This document shows positions 46,282 to 55,589 of a stretch of 64,000 bases of DNA, piece by piece; position 1 is the first letter of the stretch; every line of letters begins with the position of its first letter. The notes under the pieces were generated by a model. It was not told the DNA's origin. It did not search any database and worked only from the letters and a program-made list of their open reading frames with translations. The translations under genes and the position numbers were made by a program. The stretch is from an uncultured SAR86 cluster bacterium (GTDB lineage: Bacteria > Pseudomonadota > Gammaproteobacteria > Magnimaribacterales > D2472): contig CACHWY010000002.1 in NCBI GenBank assembly GCA_902583575.1, positions 124,001 through 188,000 on the forward strand, written 5' to 3'.

Positions 46282-46282
46282 T

Positions 46283-46313
46283 AAAAAACCGGTTTTTTTA
46301 GCACCTAAAAAAA
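46283..46313. repeat. A/T-tract palindromes after yidD
   Basis: AAAAAACCGGTTTTTT (46283-46298) is a perfect palindrome. It overlaps TTTTTTTAG-CAC-CTAAAAAAA (46293-46313), a second perfect inverted repeat. Either could end the thrS-yidD transcript in one or both directions, though the first lacks a loop. The 113-bp gap to the TonB receptor otherwise holds only the elements listed here. Confidence 0.45.
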
Positions 46314-46324
46314 ATATATTTTTC

Positions 46325-46344
46325 TATCATATTCTTATATGATA
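46325..46344. promoter_or_regulatory. inverted repeat upstream of the TonB receptor gene, possible operator
   Basis: TATCATAT (46325-46332) and ATATGATA (46337-46344) are perfect complements separated by 4 bases, about 50 bp before the receptor start. The TATGAT within the right arm could serve as a -10 box, so a bound regulator would occlude the promoter. The sequence is AT-rich and chance pairing is possible. Confidence 0.35.
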
Positions 46345-46393
46345 TGATTCACACATAATTTATGCGTTCATACGTAGCAATAAAGGGGGTTAT

Positions 46394-49285
46394 ATGAACA
46401 ATTTTTTAAAAATTACATTTGGTTTTTGTGCATTCTTTTCGTTAGCTTTTTCAACGAATATATCGTCACAAGAAATTGAAGAAGTTGTAGTTACAGCAAC
46501 TAAAAAGGAAGAGTCTATTCAGGACTTGGCAATATCAATCGAGGCATTTACTGCTGAAAGCATGGAAGAGAATATGATTGAAGATGCTTCTGACTTGCAA
46601 GAAGTAGTCCCAGGCTTAATTATCGATAAAGGTATTGGTTCAGGTGCTTCATATGCGATTCGTGGTACTGGATCATACGGTGTTGGTGCTGCTGTTGTAG
46701 GAGCAGTGGTTGTATCAACTAACGGACATGATGCAGGCACATCATCATTTGCTGATATAGGTTTCTTTGATGTTGAGCGTGTTGAGGTTCTTAAAGGTCC
46801 TCAAGGTACTCTATTTGGAAGAAATGCTGTTGTAGGTGTTATTAATACTGTTACAAAAAGACCAACATCTGAATTAGAAGGAAGTTGGGATGTTTCTATG
46901 GGTGACTATGATGCAATAACTTCAGAATTTATGTTGAATGTTCCAGTCTCAGATACAATTAGTGCAAGACTTGCATATACTTCAGTTGATAGAGACGGTT
47001 TTTCAACAAACATCCGAGATAATAAGAAATTTAATGATAAGCATGCTTATGGAGCAAGATTATCTGTAGATTTTGACGTCAGTGAAAAAACAAGGATTAT
47101 GTTGACTGCTGATATGTATAAAACAGATGACAATAGAAATAACATCGGCGCACCATTTTGTGAAAGCCATGGCTTGTTAGGTTGTAACCCACTAACAGCA
47201 GGTAGTCCAAACGTGCCAGCTGACTCAAGAGGTAGTACAGCTGCTTTATTTAATGTTGTCGCTGGTTTAAAGCAATCAGCTTACAGTAATTCATATGCTG
47301 GTATGCCAACACCGGATAATTTCCGTGAAGCATATTTAACTAGAAGACCTGAGCAAAATTCAGAATATAATTTTTCTCAGTTACATATAGAGCATGATAT
47401 AAGCGATGAGCTAATGTTGTCAGCTAAAGTTTCCTACCAAAAGAGATTTTATTATCACATGAATGATAATGACTACTCTCATACTACTGCACCATTACCA
47501 GGGATTCTTAATGCACAACTTGGTGCTTTAATTCCTTCAATAGAATGGATGGGCAGCTTTGGTGGTAACTTTAATGGAAGAGAGTATGGATTTACCGAGT
47601 TGATTACTGGTGATAGAACTTATGAGTTCTCTCATTCAGACTTCTTTTCAACGCAAGCAGAAATTAACATAATTTCTAGTTTTGATGGCCCAATGAACTA
47701 CACAGCTGGTATCTATATGTACGATGGTAGAAACCATAACAGATATCAGGTTCAAACAGCTGCATGGAATATGACAGGTAACTTTGGTCAACATCCATAT
47801 GGAGCTGCTTTATATGGTGGTGCTTATGCTGCATATGGTGGTATACCTTTCTATCAAACTTGGGTTCTTGGTGGTTTATCAGGATCTGCAGTTTGTGGAT
47901 CTGGTGTATTAGGACCAGTAGCGGCGGCAGTACCTAGTACAGCTAACCCTGCTTGCTTAAGTGGATTGTTGGCTGCGCAAGGAATCGCACCGTATCATAT
48001 TCCAACCACAATATCTGGTTATTTAAATGATGACCATGTTAGAACAAAGTCAACAGCAGTATATGGTGAGCTTTACTATGATTTAAGTGAAGATACTATG
48101 TTAACACTTGGTTATAGATGGAATGATGACGTTGTAAAAGATACTCTTATGACTTGTTTAACAGACTTTGATTGTCCTCTTTACCCTGCCTCTCAATGGG
48201 CTACTGGTGAGTATGGATTTCATCCAAACTATGAAGTGATTGCAAATGATGCTACTGCATATAAAGTTTCACTTAAGCATAATATATCTGATAACCAAAT
48301 GGTTTACGCTAGTTATACAACTGCTAATAAAGCAGGTGGTAGTAACCCAGTTATTGGATTAATTCCTGATCCATATGACCCTGAAGAAACAGGTGTTTTT
48401 GAAATAGGAACTAAAAGTATTCTATTTGATGGAGCAATGTTATTTAATGCAACGTTCTTCATGAATGATACTAAAGGTATGCTTATTTCAAATATTGAAA
48501 ATGCTGGATCAGTTAACTATAACGTTGATGCTGAAATTACAGGTTTTGAAGGTAATTTAATAACTTATTTAGGTGAAAGCACGAGCTTGGATGTGAGCTG
48601 GTTACTTGTTGAAAGTGAGTTAGGTGAGGCAACTATGCCTGATCCTATTAACCCTGGCGGCATAGTAGCGTTATTAGATGTTAATCCAGCGTTATTCATT
48701 CCTGGTGTGGGTTGTGCTACAGCAACTGGCATGTGTCCTCCAACTGCTTTTGGTGGTGGAGTTGATGGATTGCCATTTGATCCAGCTGGCGCTGTTCAAT
48801 ACGGTTATGGTGTTGATTCATCTGGAAATATAATTCCTCTATTTAAATCTGCAGGTTACTTATGTACTGCACCGTTTAATCCTTTGGGAGGAGTTTCTTG
48901 TCCAGTGGCACCAGCACAGTTAAATCTTAGCGGTAATAGTGTTCCTCAGTCACCTGAGAGTTCATATAGTATTGGTGTTAACCAAGATTTTGCTACAGGC
49001 AATGGAATGGTTACAGCAAGACTTGCTTACAGATATCAAGCTGAAAGAGAAGGTAACGTGTTCAACCAAGATAGAGCAAGAATGCCTGAAACTGATTACA
49101 TGGATATGAACATTACTTATACACCAAATGATGGTGACTGGTATGTTCGTGTTTATGCTAAAAACTTAAATGATGACCAATATGTTGGTACATGGGCTGC
49201 TTCTTCTGCATTGCAGGGTGGTGCTCAATTTGCTACATATACTGATCCAAGAACTTGGGGTATTCAGTTTGGTTCTAAGTTTTAA
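46394..49285 (+). CDS. TonB-dependent outer-membrane receptor
   Basis: 963 aa. Signal peptide (about 1-25) is followed by the TonB box and plug start EEVVVTATKKEESIQDLAIS. The plug motifs (VERVEVLKGPQGTLFGRNAVVGVIN) are intact, and the long beta-barrel ends in Phe (QFGSKF), as outer-membrane barrels do. It belongs to the FecA/FepA-like receptors that import large substrates at the cost of proton-motive force through TonB. The ligand cannot be read: no siderophore, vitamin or glycan genes lie next to it. A strong ribosome site (GGGGG) precedes the ATG, in line with high expression, and a clear terminator follows. Confidence 0.95.
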   Translation: MNNFLKITFGFCAFFSLAFSTNISSQEIEEVVVTATKKEESIQDLAISIEAFTAESMEENMIEDASDLQEVVPGLIIDKGIGSGASYAIRGTGSYGVGAAVVGAVVVSTNGHDAGTSSFADIGFFDVERVEVLKGPQGTLFGRNAVVGVINTVTKRPTSELEGSWDVSMGDYDAITSEFMLNVPVSDTISARLAYTSVDRDGFSTNIRDNKKFNDKHAYGARLSVDFDVSEKTRIMLTADMYKTDDNRNNIGAPFCESHGLLGCNPLTAGSPNVPADSRGSTAALFNVVAGLKQSAYSNSYAGMPTPDNFREAYLTRRPEQNSEYNFSQLHIEHDISDELMLSAKVSYQKRFYYHMNDNDYSHTTAPLPGILNAQLGALIPSIEWMGSFGGNFNGREYGFTELITGDRTYEFSHSDFFSTQAEINIISSFDGPMNYTAGIYMYDGRNHNRYQVQTAAWNMTGNFGQHPYGAALYGGAYAAYGGIPFYQTWVLGGLSGSAVCGSGVLGPVAAAVPSTANPACLSGLLAAQGIAPYHIPTTISGYLNDDHVRTKSTAVYGELYYDLSEDTMLTLGYRWNDDVVKDTLMTCLTDFDCPLYPASQWATGEYGFHPNYEVIANDATAYKVSLKHNISDNQMVYASYTTANKAGGSNPVIGLIPDPYDPEETGVFEIGTKSILFDGAMLFNATFFMNDTKGMLISNIENAGSVNYNVDAEITGFEGNLITYLGESTSLDVSWLLVESELGEATMPDPINPGGIVALLDVNPALFIPGVGCATATGMCPPTAFGGGVDGLPFDPAGAVQYGYGVDSSGNIIPLFKSAGYLCTAPFNPLGGVSCPVAPAQLNLSGNSVPQSPESSYSIGVNQDFATGNGMVTARLAYRYQAEREGNVFNQDRARMPETDYMDMNITYTPNDGDWYVRVYAKNLNDDQYVGTWAASSALQGGAQFATYTDPRTWGIQFGSKF

Positions 49286-49303
49286 TTAACTAGAATAATT
49301 ATT

Positions 49304-49332
49304 AAAGCCCAGTTTTTGCTGGGCTTTTTTTT
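49304..49332 (+). terminator. rho-independent terminator after the TonB receptor
   Basis: AAAGCCCAG (49304-49312) and CTGGGCTTT pair around TTTTTG and run into an eight-base T tract. This is the cleanest intrinsic terminator in the window. Confidence 0.92.
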
Positions 49333-49347
49333 ACTTATACTTATACT

Positions 49348-49827
49348 ATGAAACCCTTACCTTACAATCCTGATTCTGTAATAGTCACTGAAGAAATGTG
49401 TGATCATAATGGGCATATGAATGTTAATTATTATTATCAATTGTTTGATAGCACATATACATCATTTTATATTGATGAATTAGGTTTTGATGAGGCCTAT
49501 ATGGAAAGAGGCTTTTCAACATTTACTTTAGAAGATAGTATTCGATATTTAAAAGAATTTAGATTAAATGATATTGTCTATCCCTCATTTCAATTATACA
49601 AAGCAAACAAAAAACTTCTGCACTTTATTGGAATACTTCAAAACAAAGATGATGAAGTTGCCGCTATTTTTGAGACTGTATTAGGCCACATCGACCTTAA
49701 CAAAAGAAAGATTGTTAATTTCTCTAACCAAATGATTGAAAATTTATTAAAAGTTTCTAGTGAACAAAGAAAAATATCTGAATTGCCTTTTAAAGTAAAG
49801 CTTCATATAAAGGATATTAATGAATAA
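49348..49827 (+). CDS. hotdog-fold thioesterase
   Basis: 159 aa. The N-terminal motif CDHNGHMNVNYYYQLFD is characteristic of 4-hydroxybenzoyl-CoA thioesterase-like hotdog enzymes, where the Asp acts on the thioester and the HMNN-like segment lines the site. The sequence most resembles the thioesterase domain linked to carnitine or betaine metabolism. Substrate uncertain. Its end overlaps the next gene by 8 bp. Confidence 0.82.
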   Translation: MKPLPYNPDSVIVTEEMCDHNGHMNVNYYYQLFDSTYTSFYIDELGFDEAYMERGFSTFTLEDSIRYLKEFRLNDIVYPSFQLYKANKKLLHFIGILQNKDDEVAAIFETVLGHIDLNKRKIVNFSNQMIENLLKVSSEQRKISELPFKVKLHIKDINE

Positions 49828-50821
49828 GTTTATTAGTACAATATCCCTGGTCTTTATTTTTTATACTCATCTTATTTATGGTTTTGAATTTAGTGCTATG
49901 ACGCTTAATACACAAAATTTATTCGATACTACTGATGACTTAAAAAAAGATGACAAAGCATATTTACCTATTGAATTAAAACAATCCAAAAAACATGTAA
50001 GCGCTTGTAAAAAAATAAAAGTTAAATCATGGAGAGAGGAGTGTCTATACCTAGACTGGGATAATGAAACTAAAGATATAAAGCTTGCCAACTTAGTTAA
50101 GAATATCATTTCATATGATAAGAATGGCCCAGATATCCTAGCGCTTCAGGAGGTAGAGAATATTAATATTCTTAAGCAACTATTTTTATTATTAGAGCCC
50201 TATGGTTATATAGATTACGAGTTATTAGAGAGCAATGATTATCGTGGGATTGATACTGCTTTTATTTCAAAATTTAAAATATTGGATTCAAAGCTTCATT
50301 ACATTTCTTTTTCTGGAGAATTTGAAGATAAAGATACTAGACCAATTTTAGACATTTCAATAAATATAAATAATAAGAATATAAAAATTTATAATGTACA
50401 TTTTCCTGCTGGCTATCATGATGTTTCAATGAGGATAGACTCTCTTAACTTACTTAAAGAATTATTAAATACCCACAATAAACCAACAATTGCTCTAGGT
50501 GATTTTAATGTAAATACTAAAGAAGATAATAAGCATAAGATTTATCAATCCCAAGAAGATAAATGGATTATTGGTCATTTGATTGGGTGCAATGATTGTA
50601 AAGGCACCTATTTTTATAATTACGATAAATCTTGGAGCTTTTTAGATACGATCTTTCTTTCTAAGAATAGATCTATAAGTTTTATTTCTAACTCAGTTGA
50701 AATACATGATACGAAAGAAAATTCATACTTTGATACTGGCAAGCCTATAAGATTCAATCCTGTCAGTAAAAAAGGGGTGTCAGACCATCTTCCAATGGTT
50801 GCAAGGTTCGAATTAAATTAA
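49820..50821 (+). CDS. secreted endonuclease/exonuclease/phosphatase-family protein
   Basis: 333 aa with an N-terminal signal (MNKFISTISLVFIFYTHLIYG). The EEP core is visible: TLNTQNLFD, ILALQEVEN (metal-binding Glu), YNVHFPAGYH, ALGDFNVNT (Asp-x-Asn) and the final SDHLPMVARF (Asp-His). This gives metal-dependent phosphodiester hydrolysis outside the cytoplasm. A nuclease that scavenges phosphate or nucleotides from DNA is likely. Phospholipid or inositol phosphatase activity is possible because the fold is shared. Confidence 0.85.
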   Translation: MNKFISTISLVFIFYTHLIYGFEFSAMTLNTQNLFDTTDDLKKDDKAYLPIELKQSKKHVSACKKIKVKSWREECLYLDWDNETKDIKLANLVKNIISYDKNGPDILALQEVENINILKQLFLLLEPYGYIDYELLESNDYRGIDTAFISKFKILDSKLHYISFSGEFEDKDTRPILDISININNKNIKIYNVHFPAGYHDVSMRIDSLNLLKELLNTHNKPTIALGDFNVNTKEDNKHKIYQSQEDKWIIGHLIGCNDCKGTYFYNYDKSWSFLDTIFLSKNRSISFISNSVEIHDTKENSYFDTGKPIRFNPVSKKGVSDHLPMVARFELN

Positions 50822-50833
50822 TTAAAAAAGATT

Positions 50834-51235
50834 TTATCTTTTATGACAATCTGAGCAATCTAGCTCATTACAAGTCCTATGATTTTTATAATGTGAGAAT
50901 GCAAGAATCATTGACCCTACTACGGTTAAACCTCTTTCACCCGACTCTCCAAGAATATTTTCTAGAAGAACTGCAAAGATAAGAATTGTTAACCCTGTAA
51001 TACCTGTGACAAAAAAAGTAATAGTTTTATGGTTTTTATATCCTAAACTTAAAGCAAATAAACTAATTGGAACAGCCAACATTAATAGCAAATAATGTAT
51101 AAGTTCACTTTCAATCGTGAATGCAGATACGCCATAAGCCAAGATAATAACTGCAGGGGCAAAAAAACAATGAATCACGCAGGCCATGGACAAACCCATC
51201 GCCAATTTGTCTGAATTTAATTGTGTTTTTATCAT
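50834..51235 (-). CDS. MerC-domain membrane protein
   Basis: 133 aa with four hydrophobic helices. The Cys-containing first helix (MACVIHCFFAPAVIILAYG) holds the MerC-type ACxxHC pattern. A C-terminal cysteine/histidine-rich tail (TCNELDCSDCHKR) resembles metal-binding ends. MerC proteins take up mercury or other soft metals, but no merR, merA or merP is present, so an unrelated metal or redox role is equally possible. A weak hairpin, AAAAGAT-TTT-ATCTTTT (50826-50842), lies over its end and may stop transcripts from both directions. Confidence 0.72.
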   Translation of the reverse strand: MIKTQLNSDKLAMGLSMACVIHCFFAPAVIILAYGVSAFTIESELIHYLLLMLAVPISLFALSLGYKNHKTITFFVTGITGLTILIFAVLLENILGESGERGLTVVGSMILAFSHYKNHRTCNELDCSDCHKR

Positions 51236-51263
51236 ATTAGTTTGTTTGGCCTATTTTTAAAAA

Positions 51264-51662
51264 TTATTTCCGCCAACCGCCTCTATCAAAGATTCTCAGG
51301 TATGTAAGTTGGTCATGATCTGAATCATTCACCACTTTACAATAATCTCCTGACTCTACTAAAACAACATCTCCAGCAGATAGCTCATATGAATCTTTGT
51401 GTTCTATTCCATGAGATGGATTTGTACCATGCCCATCATCAGAGTTCGTATATTCAACAATCTCCATAGTCCCTCTGCCATTTGTTATGACATAAACAAC
51501 ATCTGAATCAATAAGCTTGTGGCCTTTAGTTGATTTTCCAGGCTCAATTACAGTTTTGCTTGCAATAATTCTTTGCAGTAAATCATTTGTCCAAACGGTA
51601 TATTCATCAGTTGATTTTTGTGGTGATCCACCTATTCTAAAATTAGTATATTTTTTAGCCAT
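51264..51662 (-). CDS. cupin-domain protein
   Basis: 132 aa single-domain beta-barrel. Cupin motifs appear as KGHKLIDSDVVYVITNGRGTMEI (motif 1 with His and Glu-like positions weakened) and SAGDVVLVESGDYCKVVNDSDH (motif 2). Metal ligands are only partly conserved, so catalysis is doubtful and a small-molecule binding role is possible. It is divergent from metY, with 136 bp between starts. That gap holds an AT-rich promoter region in which I see no riboswitch. Confidence 0.7.
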   Translation of the reverse strand: MAKKYTNFRIGGSPQKSTDEYTVWTNDLLQRIIASKTVIEPGKSTKGHKLIDSDVVYVITNGRGTMEIVEYTNSDDGHGTNPSHGIEHKDSYELSAGDVVLVESGDYCKVVNDSDHDQLTYLRIFDRGGWRK

Positions 51663-51798
51663 AATAAATTTCCTTGAGACATTATAAGTATTTGTTATTT
51701 ATATTCTAGTATATATTTTATATAAGGGTGTCGCTATTAGACATAATTTAATATACTTAATAATCAAAATTTATAAGTTTATAGAGGAGTTAAGCCCA

Positions 51799-53091
51799 AT
51801 GAGTAAAACGTATACAAATCCAGAAACAATCGGTCTTCATGCTGGATGGAGAAAAGATGAAAATACTAATTCTGTAGCAGTTCCAATCCATCAAACATCA
51901 AGTTTTCAATTTGATGATTGTGATCATGCTGCCAATTTATTTGCTTTATCCGAGTTAGGAAATATTTATTCTAGGATAATGAATCCAACATGTGCAGTGC
52001 TTGAGGATAGAATGGCAGCTCTTGAAGGTGGTGTAGGGGCCTTAGCTGTAGCTTCGGGTCAAGCTGCTTCAGCATATGCCATTCAGAATATTGCTCGTAA
52101 AGGAGACAATATAGTAGCGTCATCGCATTTATATGGAGGTACTTATAACCAATTTAAAAACCCAATGTCTGATATGGGTATTGAAGTTAGGTTTGTAGAT
52201 CCGGCTGATCCTAATAATTTTGCAGAAGCAACTGATGAAAATACTCGTGCTTATTATGGAGAAGTATTACCAAATCCCAGCTTTGAAGTATTTCCTATTT
52301 CTGAGGTTGCTGAAATTGGAAGACCATTAGGGATTCCATTAATTGTTGATAACACTGCAGCGCCCGTAATATGTAAACCTTTTGATCATGGTGCGGCTGT
52401 ATTAATTCACTCCACAACTAAATTTATAGGTGGTCATGGTACATCTATTGGGGGAATTATTGTTGATAGTGGAAACTTTGATTGGGAAGCATTCCCTGAA
52501 AGACAACCAGCATTAAATACACCTGATCCTTCATATGGTGGAGCAGTATGGACTGAGGCTGTAAAACCATTAGGACCAATCGCTTACATCCTCAAAGCAA
52601 GAACAACCATCTTAAGGGATATGGGAGCAGCAATGAGTCCTTTTAATGCATTTATGTTTATACAAGGTCTTGAGACTCTTGCATTAAGAATGAAGGAACA
52701 TTCAGCAAATGCAGAAATCGTTGCTAAATATTTATCTGAACATGATTCAGTTGAAAGAGTTATATATCCATCAGTTATGGATGGTTATGCCAAAGAAAGA
52801 GCTGAAAAATATCTTTCCAGAGGAAATGGAGGTTTAATGGGTTTTGAAGTTAAAGGTGGCAGAGAGTCTGGTGAGAAATTCATCAACGCTCTTGAAATGG
52901 TATATCATGTTGCAAATATTGGAGACTCAAGAAGTCTTGCGATTCATCCTGGTAGTACGACTCATAGCCAATTAACAGAAGAAGAACTTCTATCTGCGGG
53001 TATCACTCCAGGCTTTGTTAGATTATCAATAGGCTTGGAACACCCGGATGATATTATTGCTGACTTTGACCAAGCTTTATCGAAGATATAA
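51799..53091 (+). CDS. metY: O-acetylhomoserine sulfhydrylase (aminocarboxypropyltransferase)
   Basis: 430 aa Cys/Met metabolism PLP enzyme. The N-terminal TNPETIGLHAG and VPIHQTSSFQF, the loop GGVGALAVASGQAA, the PLP lysine in HSTTKFIGGHG, and the final GDSRSLAIHPGSTTHSQL are typical. It makes homocysteine from O-acetylhomoserine and sulfide (direct sulfhydrylation). A strong GAGGAG site (51784-51789) sits 9 bp before the ATG. The full 430 aa separates it from the shorter MetZ/MetB relatives. Confidence 0.94.
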   Translation: MSKTYTNPETIGLHAGWRKDENTNSVAVPIHQTSSFQFDDCDHAANLFALSELGNIYSRIMNPTCAVLEDRMAALEGGVGALAVASGQAASAYAIQNIARKGDNIVASSHLYGGTYNQFKNPMSDMGIEVRFVDPADPNNFAEATDENTRAYYGEVLPNPSFEVFPISEVAEIGRPLGIPLIVDNTAAPVICKPFDHGAAVLIHSTTKFIGGHGTSIGGIIVDSGNFDWEAFPERQPALNTPDPSYGGAVWTEAVKPLGPIAYILKARTTILRDMGAAMSPFNAFMFIQGLETLALRMKEHSANAEIVAKYLSEHDSVERVIYPSVMDGYAKERAEKYLSRGNGGLMGFEVKGGRESGEKFINALEMVYHVANIGDSRSLAIHPGSTTHSQLTEEELLSAGITPGFVRLSIGLEHPDDIIADFDQALSKI

Positions 53092-53097
53092 TAAGTT

Positions 53098-53613
53098 TTG
53101 AACCAAGAATTAGTTACTTACATAGTTCTTGGATCAAATCAAAGACTTAAAAATATAAAAATTCCTTTATCTAACAAGATGGAGGAATATCTTTTAGCAA
53201 ATCTTGATGATAATAATTTAATTGTAAAGACAATAGATAGTTTAGTATCTAATGCTAAAGGAAACTTAGTTGTATTGTTGCCACCATCTTCACTACCTAA
53301 TAAAAAATCAAAGGAAATTCTTAAAAAGATTTCTATGATTGATTTATTGGCATGGGGCTGGTTTCAATTTAATAAAAAGAATAATGATATTATTCAAAAC
53401 TTAAAAAAAATATCATCTGCTATGAGAAGTATTCCAAATCTAGAACAGGGAATATTTTTTAATAAAAGATTATATTTTTCAGTCGGAGGCATTGGCGCTT
53501 TTGGGGCTCAACCTTTTAAGGAAATATCCAAAAGATTTTATTCAAGAATTGATCCACAAAATCCATTACCACCACTTATAATAAGAACCAAAAATTTAGA
53601 ATTATTTAAATGA
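53098..53613 (+). CDS. short glycosyltransferase-like protein coupled to ccmA
   Basis: 171 aa, TTG start at 53098, 6 bp after metY. The C-terminal half (LLAWGWFQFN, then MRSIPNLEQGIFFNKRLYFSVGGI) resembles the second half of rSAM/selenodomain-associated family 2 glycosyltransferases. Those proteins have a similar WGxF, GDQGIFxRR and GGF pattern, but the nucleotide-sugar DxD and N-terminal Rossmann strands are diminished. It overlaps ccmA by the ATGA junction. It may be a reduced enzyme or a relic that keeps ccmA translation coupled. Function unknown. Confidence 0.6.
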   Translation: MNQELVTYIVLGSNQRLKNIKIPLSNKMEEYLLANLDDNNLIVKTIDSLVSNAKGNLVVLLPPSSLPNKKSKEILKKISMIDLLAWGWFQFNKKNNDIIQNLKKISSAMRSIPNLEQGIFFNKRLYFSVGGIGAFGAQPFKEISKRFYSRIDPQNPLPPLIIRTKNLELFK

Positions 53614-54185
53614 ACACAGACCAATTAGTAAGCGCAGAAAATATAACTTATAAAATTAATGACAATAAACTTTTTCATAATATTTCCTTTTTTCTTGAGA
53701 AAGGCAAGGCATTACATATCTGCGGATCAAATGGATCTGGGAAATCTACTTTGATTAGAATTATTCTAGGTATAACAAGCCAAACTAAAGGTGATATGAA
53801 TATTTTTTCTGAAAAGAAAATTTGTTATTTAGGACATAAAAACGCAATCAAGTCATATTTGAGCATCGAAGACAATCTTTTGATCATGGGGCTAACAACC
53901 CATTCAAATATCAATAAATATATAGACATTCTTGAGTTAAGAGATTACTTGGATGTTATTGTAGGAAACTTGTCTTTTGGACAGCAAAAGAAAGTAGCTC
54001 TGTTAAGAGTCTTCTTAAATGATTCAGATTTGATAGTATTAGATGAGCCATTTGTAGGGTTAGATTCTGATGCCCAAAATCTACTAAATCAATTTTTAAT
54101 TGAAGAATTAAATACAAAAAAAGGGTTGATATTTACGTCTCATATTAAGTGTGAAATAAATTCAAAGACAATTAATCTAGAGTAA
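53610..54185 (+). CDS. ccmA: cytochrome c maturation ABC ATPase
   Basis: 191 aa. Walker A CGSNGSGKST, signature SFGQQKKVALL and Walker B LIVLDEPFVGLD are in order, with the short size typical of CcmA. It powers the CcmAB complex that releases holo-CcmE from CcmC in heme delivery. It starts in the TGA of the preceding gene and its stop shares one base with the ccmB ATG, so the set is translated as a block. Confidence 0.94.
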   Translation: MNTDQLVSAENITYKINDNKLFHNISFFLEKGKALHICGSNGSGKSTLIRIILGITSQTKGDMNIFSEKKICYLGHKNAIKSYLSIEDNLLIMGLTTHSNINKYIDILELRDYLDVIVGNLSFGQQKKVALLRVFLNDSDLIVLDEPFVGLDSDAQNLLNQFLIEELNTKKGLIFTSHIKCEINSKTINLE

Positions 54186-54832
54186 TGAAAATATTTTATT
54201 TAGAGCATTTAAAGCTAAGAAAAAAAACAAGGAGTTGGCTTGGACCTATTTTAGTTTTTTCTCTTATTATGATCGCATATCCATTAACAGTAGAATTTTT
54301 ACAAACGAACCTTGAGAAGGGCTTTTATTCTTTATTATGGATCTCTATATTATTATCTATGATGCTTGCAACTGAAGATATCTTCCTAGAAGATTTCAGC
54401 GATGGCACATTAGAGCAAACGATAATATCAAATACATCATTTCCTTTATTGATTGCCAAGAAGATTTTTATATACTGGTTGATGATTGGTGTCCCAATTT
54501 CATTTTTAAGTTTTCTTTTTTCCTTAAGTCTCACTCAGGATTTCAACTTAAGTTTATCAATATTCCCTTTGTCAGTTGTTTCTTCGTATATATTTTTAAA
54601 TCTTTTTGTATTTGGTAATGCACTTAGTCTAAATAAAGGTTCTGTTTTAGGTGCAATCATTACCATGCCATTAGCATTACCAGTTTTAATAATTTTAGGT
54701 AAAAGTGTAATTGCTATAGAGTTTGGAATAAATTATGTTGAATTTTTGCTCTTATTATTAGGAATCTTATCTATTATAATAACTATAGTACCTTTTATAA
54801 TATCTTATGTAATTAAAGCTCATTTAGAGTAA
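54185..54832 (+). CDS. ccmB: heme exporter membrane subunit
   Basis: 215 aa, six predicted hydrophobic helices (for example LGPILVFSLIMIAYPLTVEF, LLWISILLSMMLA and LLLLGILSIIITIVPFII). Position directly after ccmA and the conserved ATEDIFLEDFSDGTLEQ loop identify CcmB. It forms the membrane part of the CcmAB transporter acting on holo-CcmE release. Confidence 0.9.
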   Translation: MKIFYLEHLKLRKKTRSWLGPILVFSLIMIAYPLTVEFLQTNLEKGFYSLLWISILLSMMLATEDIFLEDFSDGTLEQTIISNTSFPLLIAKKIFIYWLMIGVPISFLSFLFSLSLTQDFNLSLSIFPLSVVSSYIFLNLFVFGNALSLNKGSVLGAIITMPLALPVLIILGKSVIAIEFGINYVEFLLLLLGILSIIITIVPFIISYVIKAHLE

Positions 54833-54857
54833 AGATTATTCAAGCACACAAGTAAAA

Positions 54858-55589
54858 GTGATAAAAAGATTTATACATCAATTTGCATCGCCTAAAACTT
54901 ATTTATTTCAAGTGAATAAGATATATAGATATATTTTTTATATCTCATTAATCATTTACTTATTTTCATTGACGTGGGGCCTTCTATTTACTCCAGAAGA
55001 TTTTGTTCAAGGAAATTCATATAGAATAATCTATTTACATGTTCCTGCGTCTTTTATGTCGCAATCTCTTTATGCCATTATGGCGATAACAAGTATTACC
55101 TACCTTATATGGAGAGTTAAGCTAGCAGCATATTTTATTATTGCAATTGCACCAATTGGTGCTATGACTACTTTTATAGCACTTATTTCAGGATCAATCT
55201 GGGGTATTCCGACATGGGGTACATGGTGGCAATGGGATGCAAGGATCACATCAACACTGATATTATTTATTATGTATTTAGGACTTATCTCTCTTCATAA
55301 TTCTTTTAGCAACCATGAAAAGGCAGATAAATTATTGTCATGGTTGGTCATTGTTGGTTTTGTAAACATACCCATTATTAAAAAATCAGTAGATTGGTGG
55401 AGTACACTACATCAGTCTGCTTCGATTACATTAACTGATAAACCATCTATTGATCCTTCAATGTTATACCCTTTGATTGGTTGTATAATTGGTTTCTTTG
55501 GACTAATCATTTGCTTGGTAATTCTTTCTTCAAAATATCAAATCTTTAAAAGAGAAAGAAAAAAGTCATGGGTTAAAGAGTATGTTTGA
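54858..55589 (+). CDS. ccmC: heme lyase/transfer protein CcmC
   Basis: 243 aa with a GTG start at 54858. It has six membrane helices, and the tryptophan-rich WWD signature is seen in WGIPTWGTWWQWDARITS. A periplasmic His flanks it in YLHVPASF. CcmC loads heme onto CcmE. Its stop overlaps the ccmD start, and the 25-bp gap after ccmB is the largest inside the run. Confidence 0.95.
   Translation: MIKRFIHQFASPKTYLFQVNKIYRYIFYISLIIYLFSLTWGLLFTPEDFVQGNSYRIIYLHVPASFMSQSLYAIMAITSITYLIWRVKLAAYFIIAIAPIGAMTTFIALISGSIWGIPTWGTWWQWDARITSTLILFIMYLGLISLHNSFSNHEKADKLLSWLVIVGFVNIPIIKKSVDWWSTLHQSASITLTDKPSIDPSMLYPLIGCIIGFFGLIICLVILSSKYQIFKRERKKSWVKEYV

Noticed and set aside
51663-51798. possible SAM riboswitch or MetJ box upstream of metY
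   Set aside because: I found no stem-loop pattern of known SAM riboswitch classes and no AGACGTCT-type repeats. Only an AT-rich promoter-like region and a strong ribosome site are visible.
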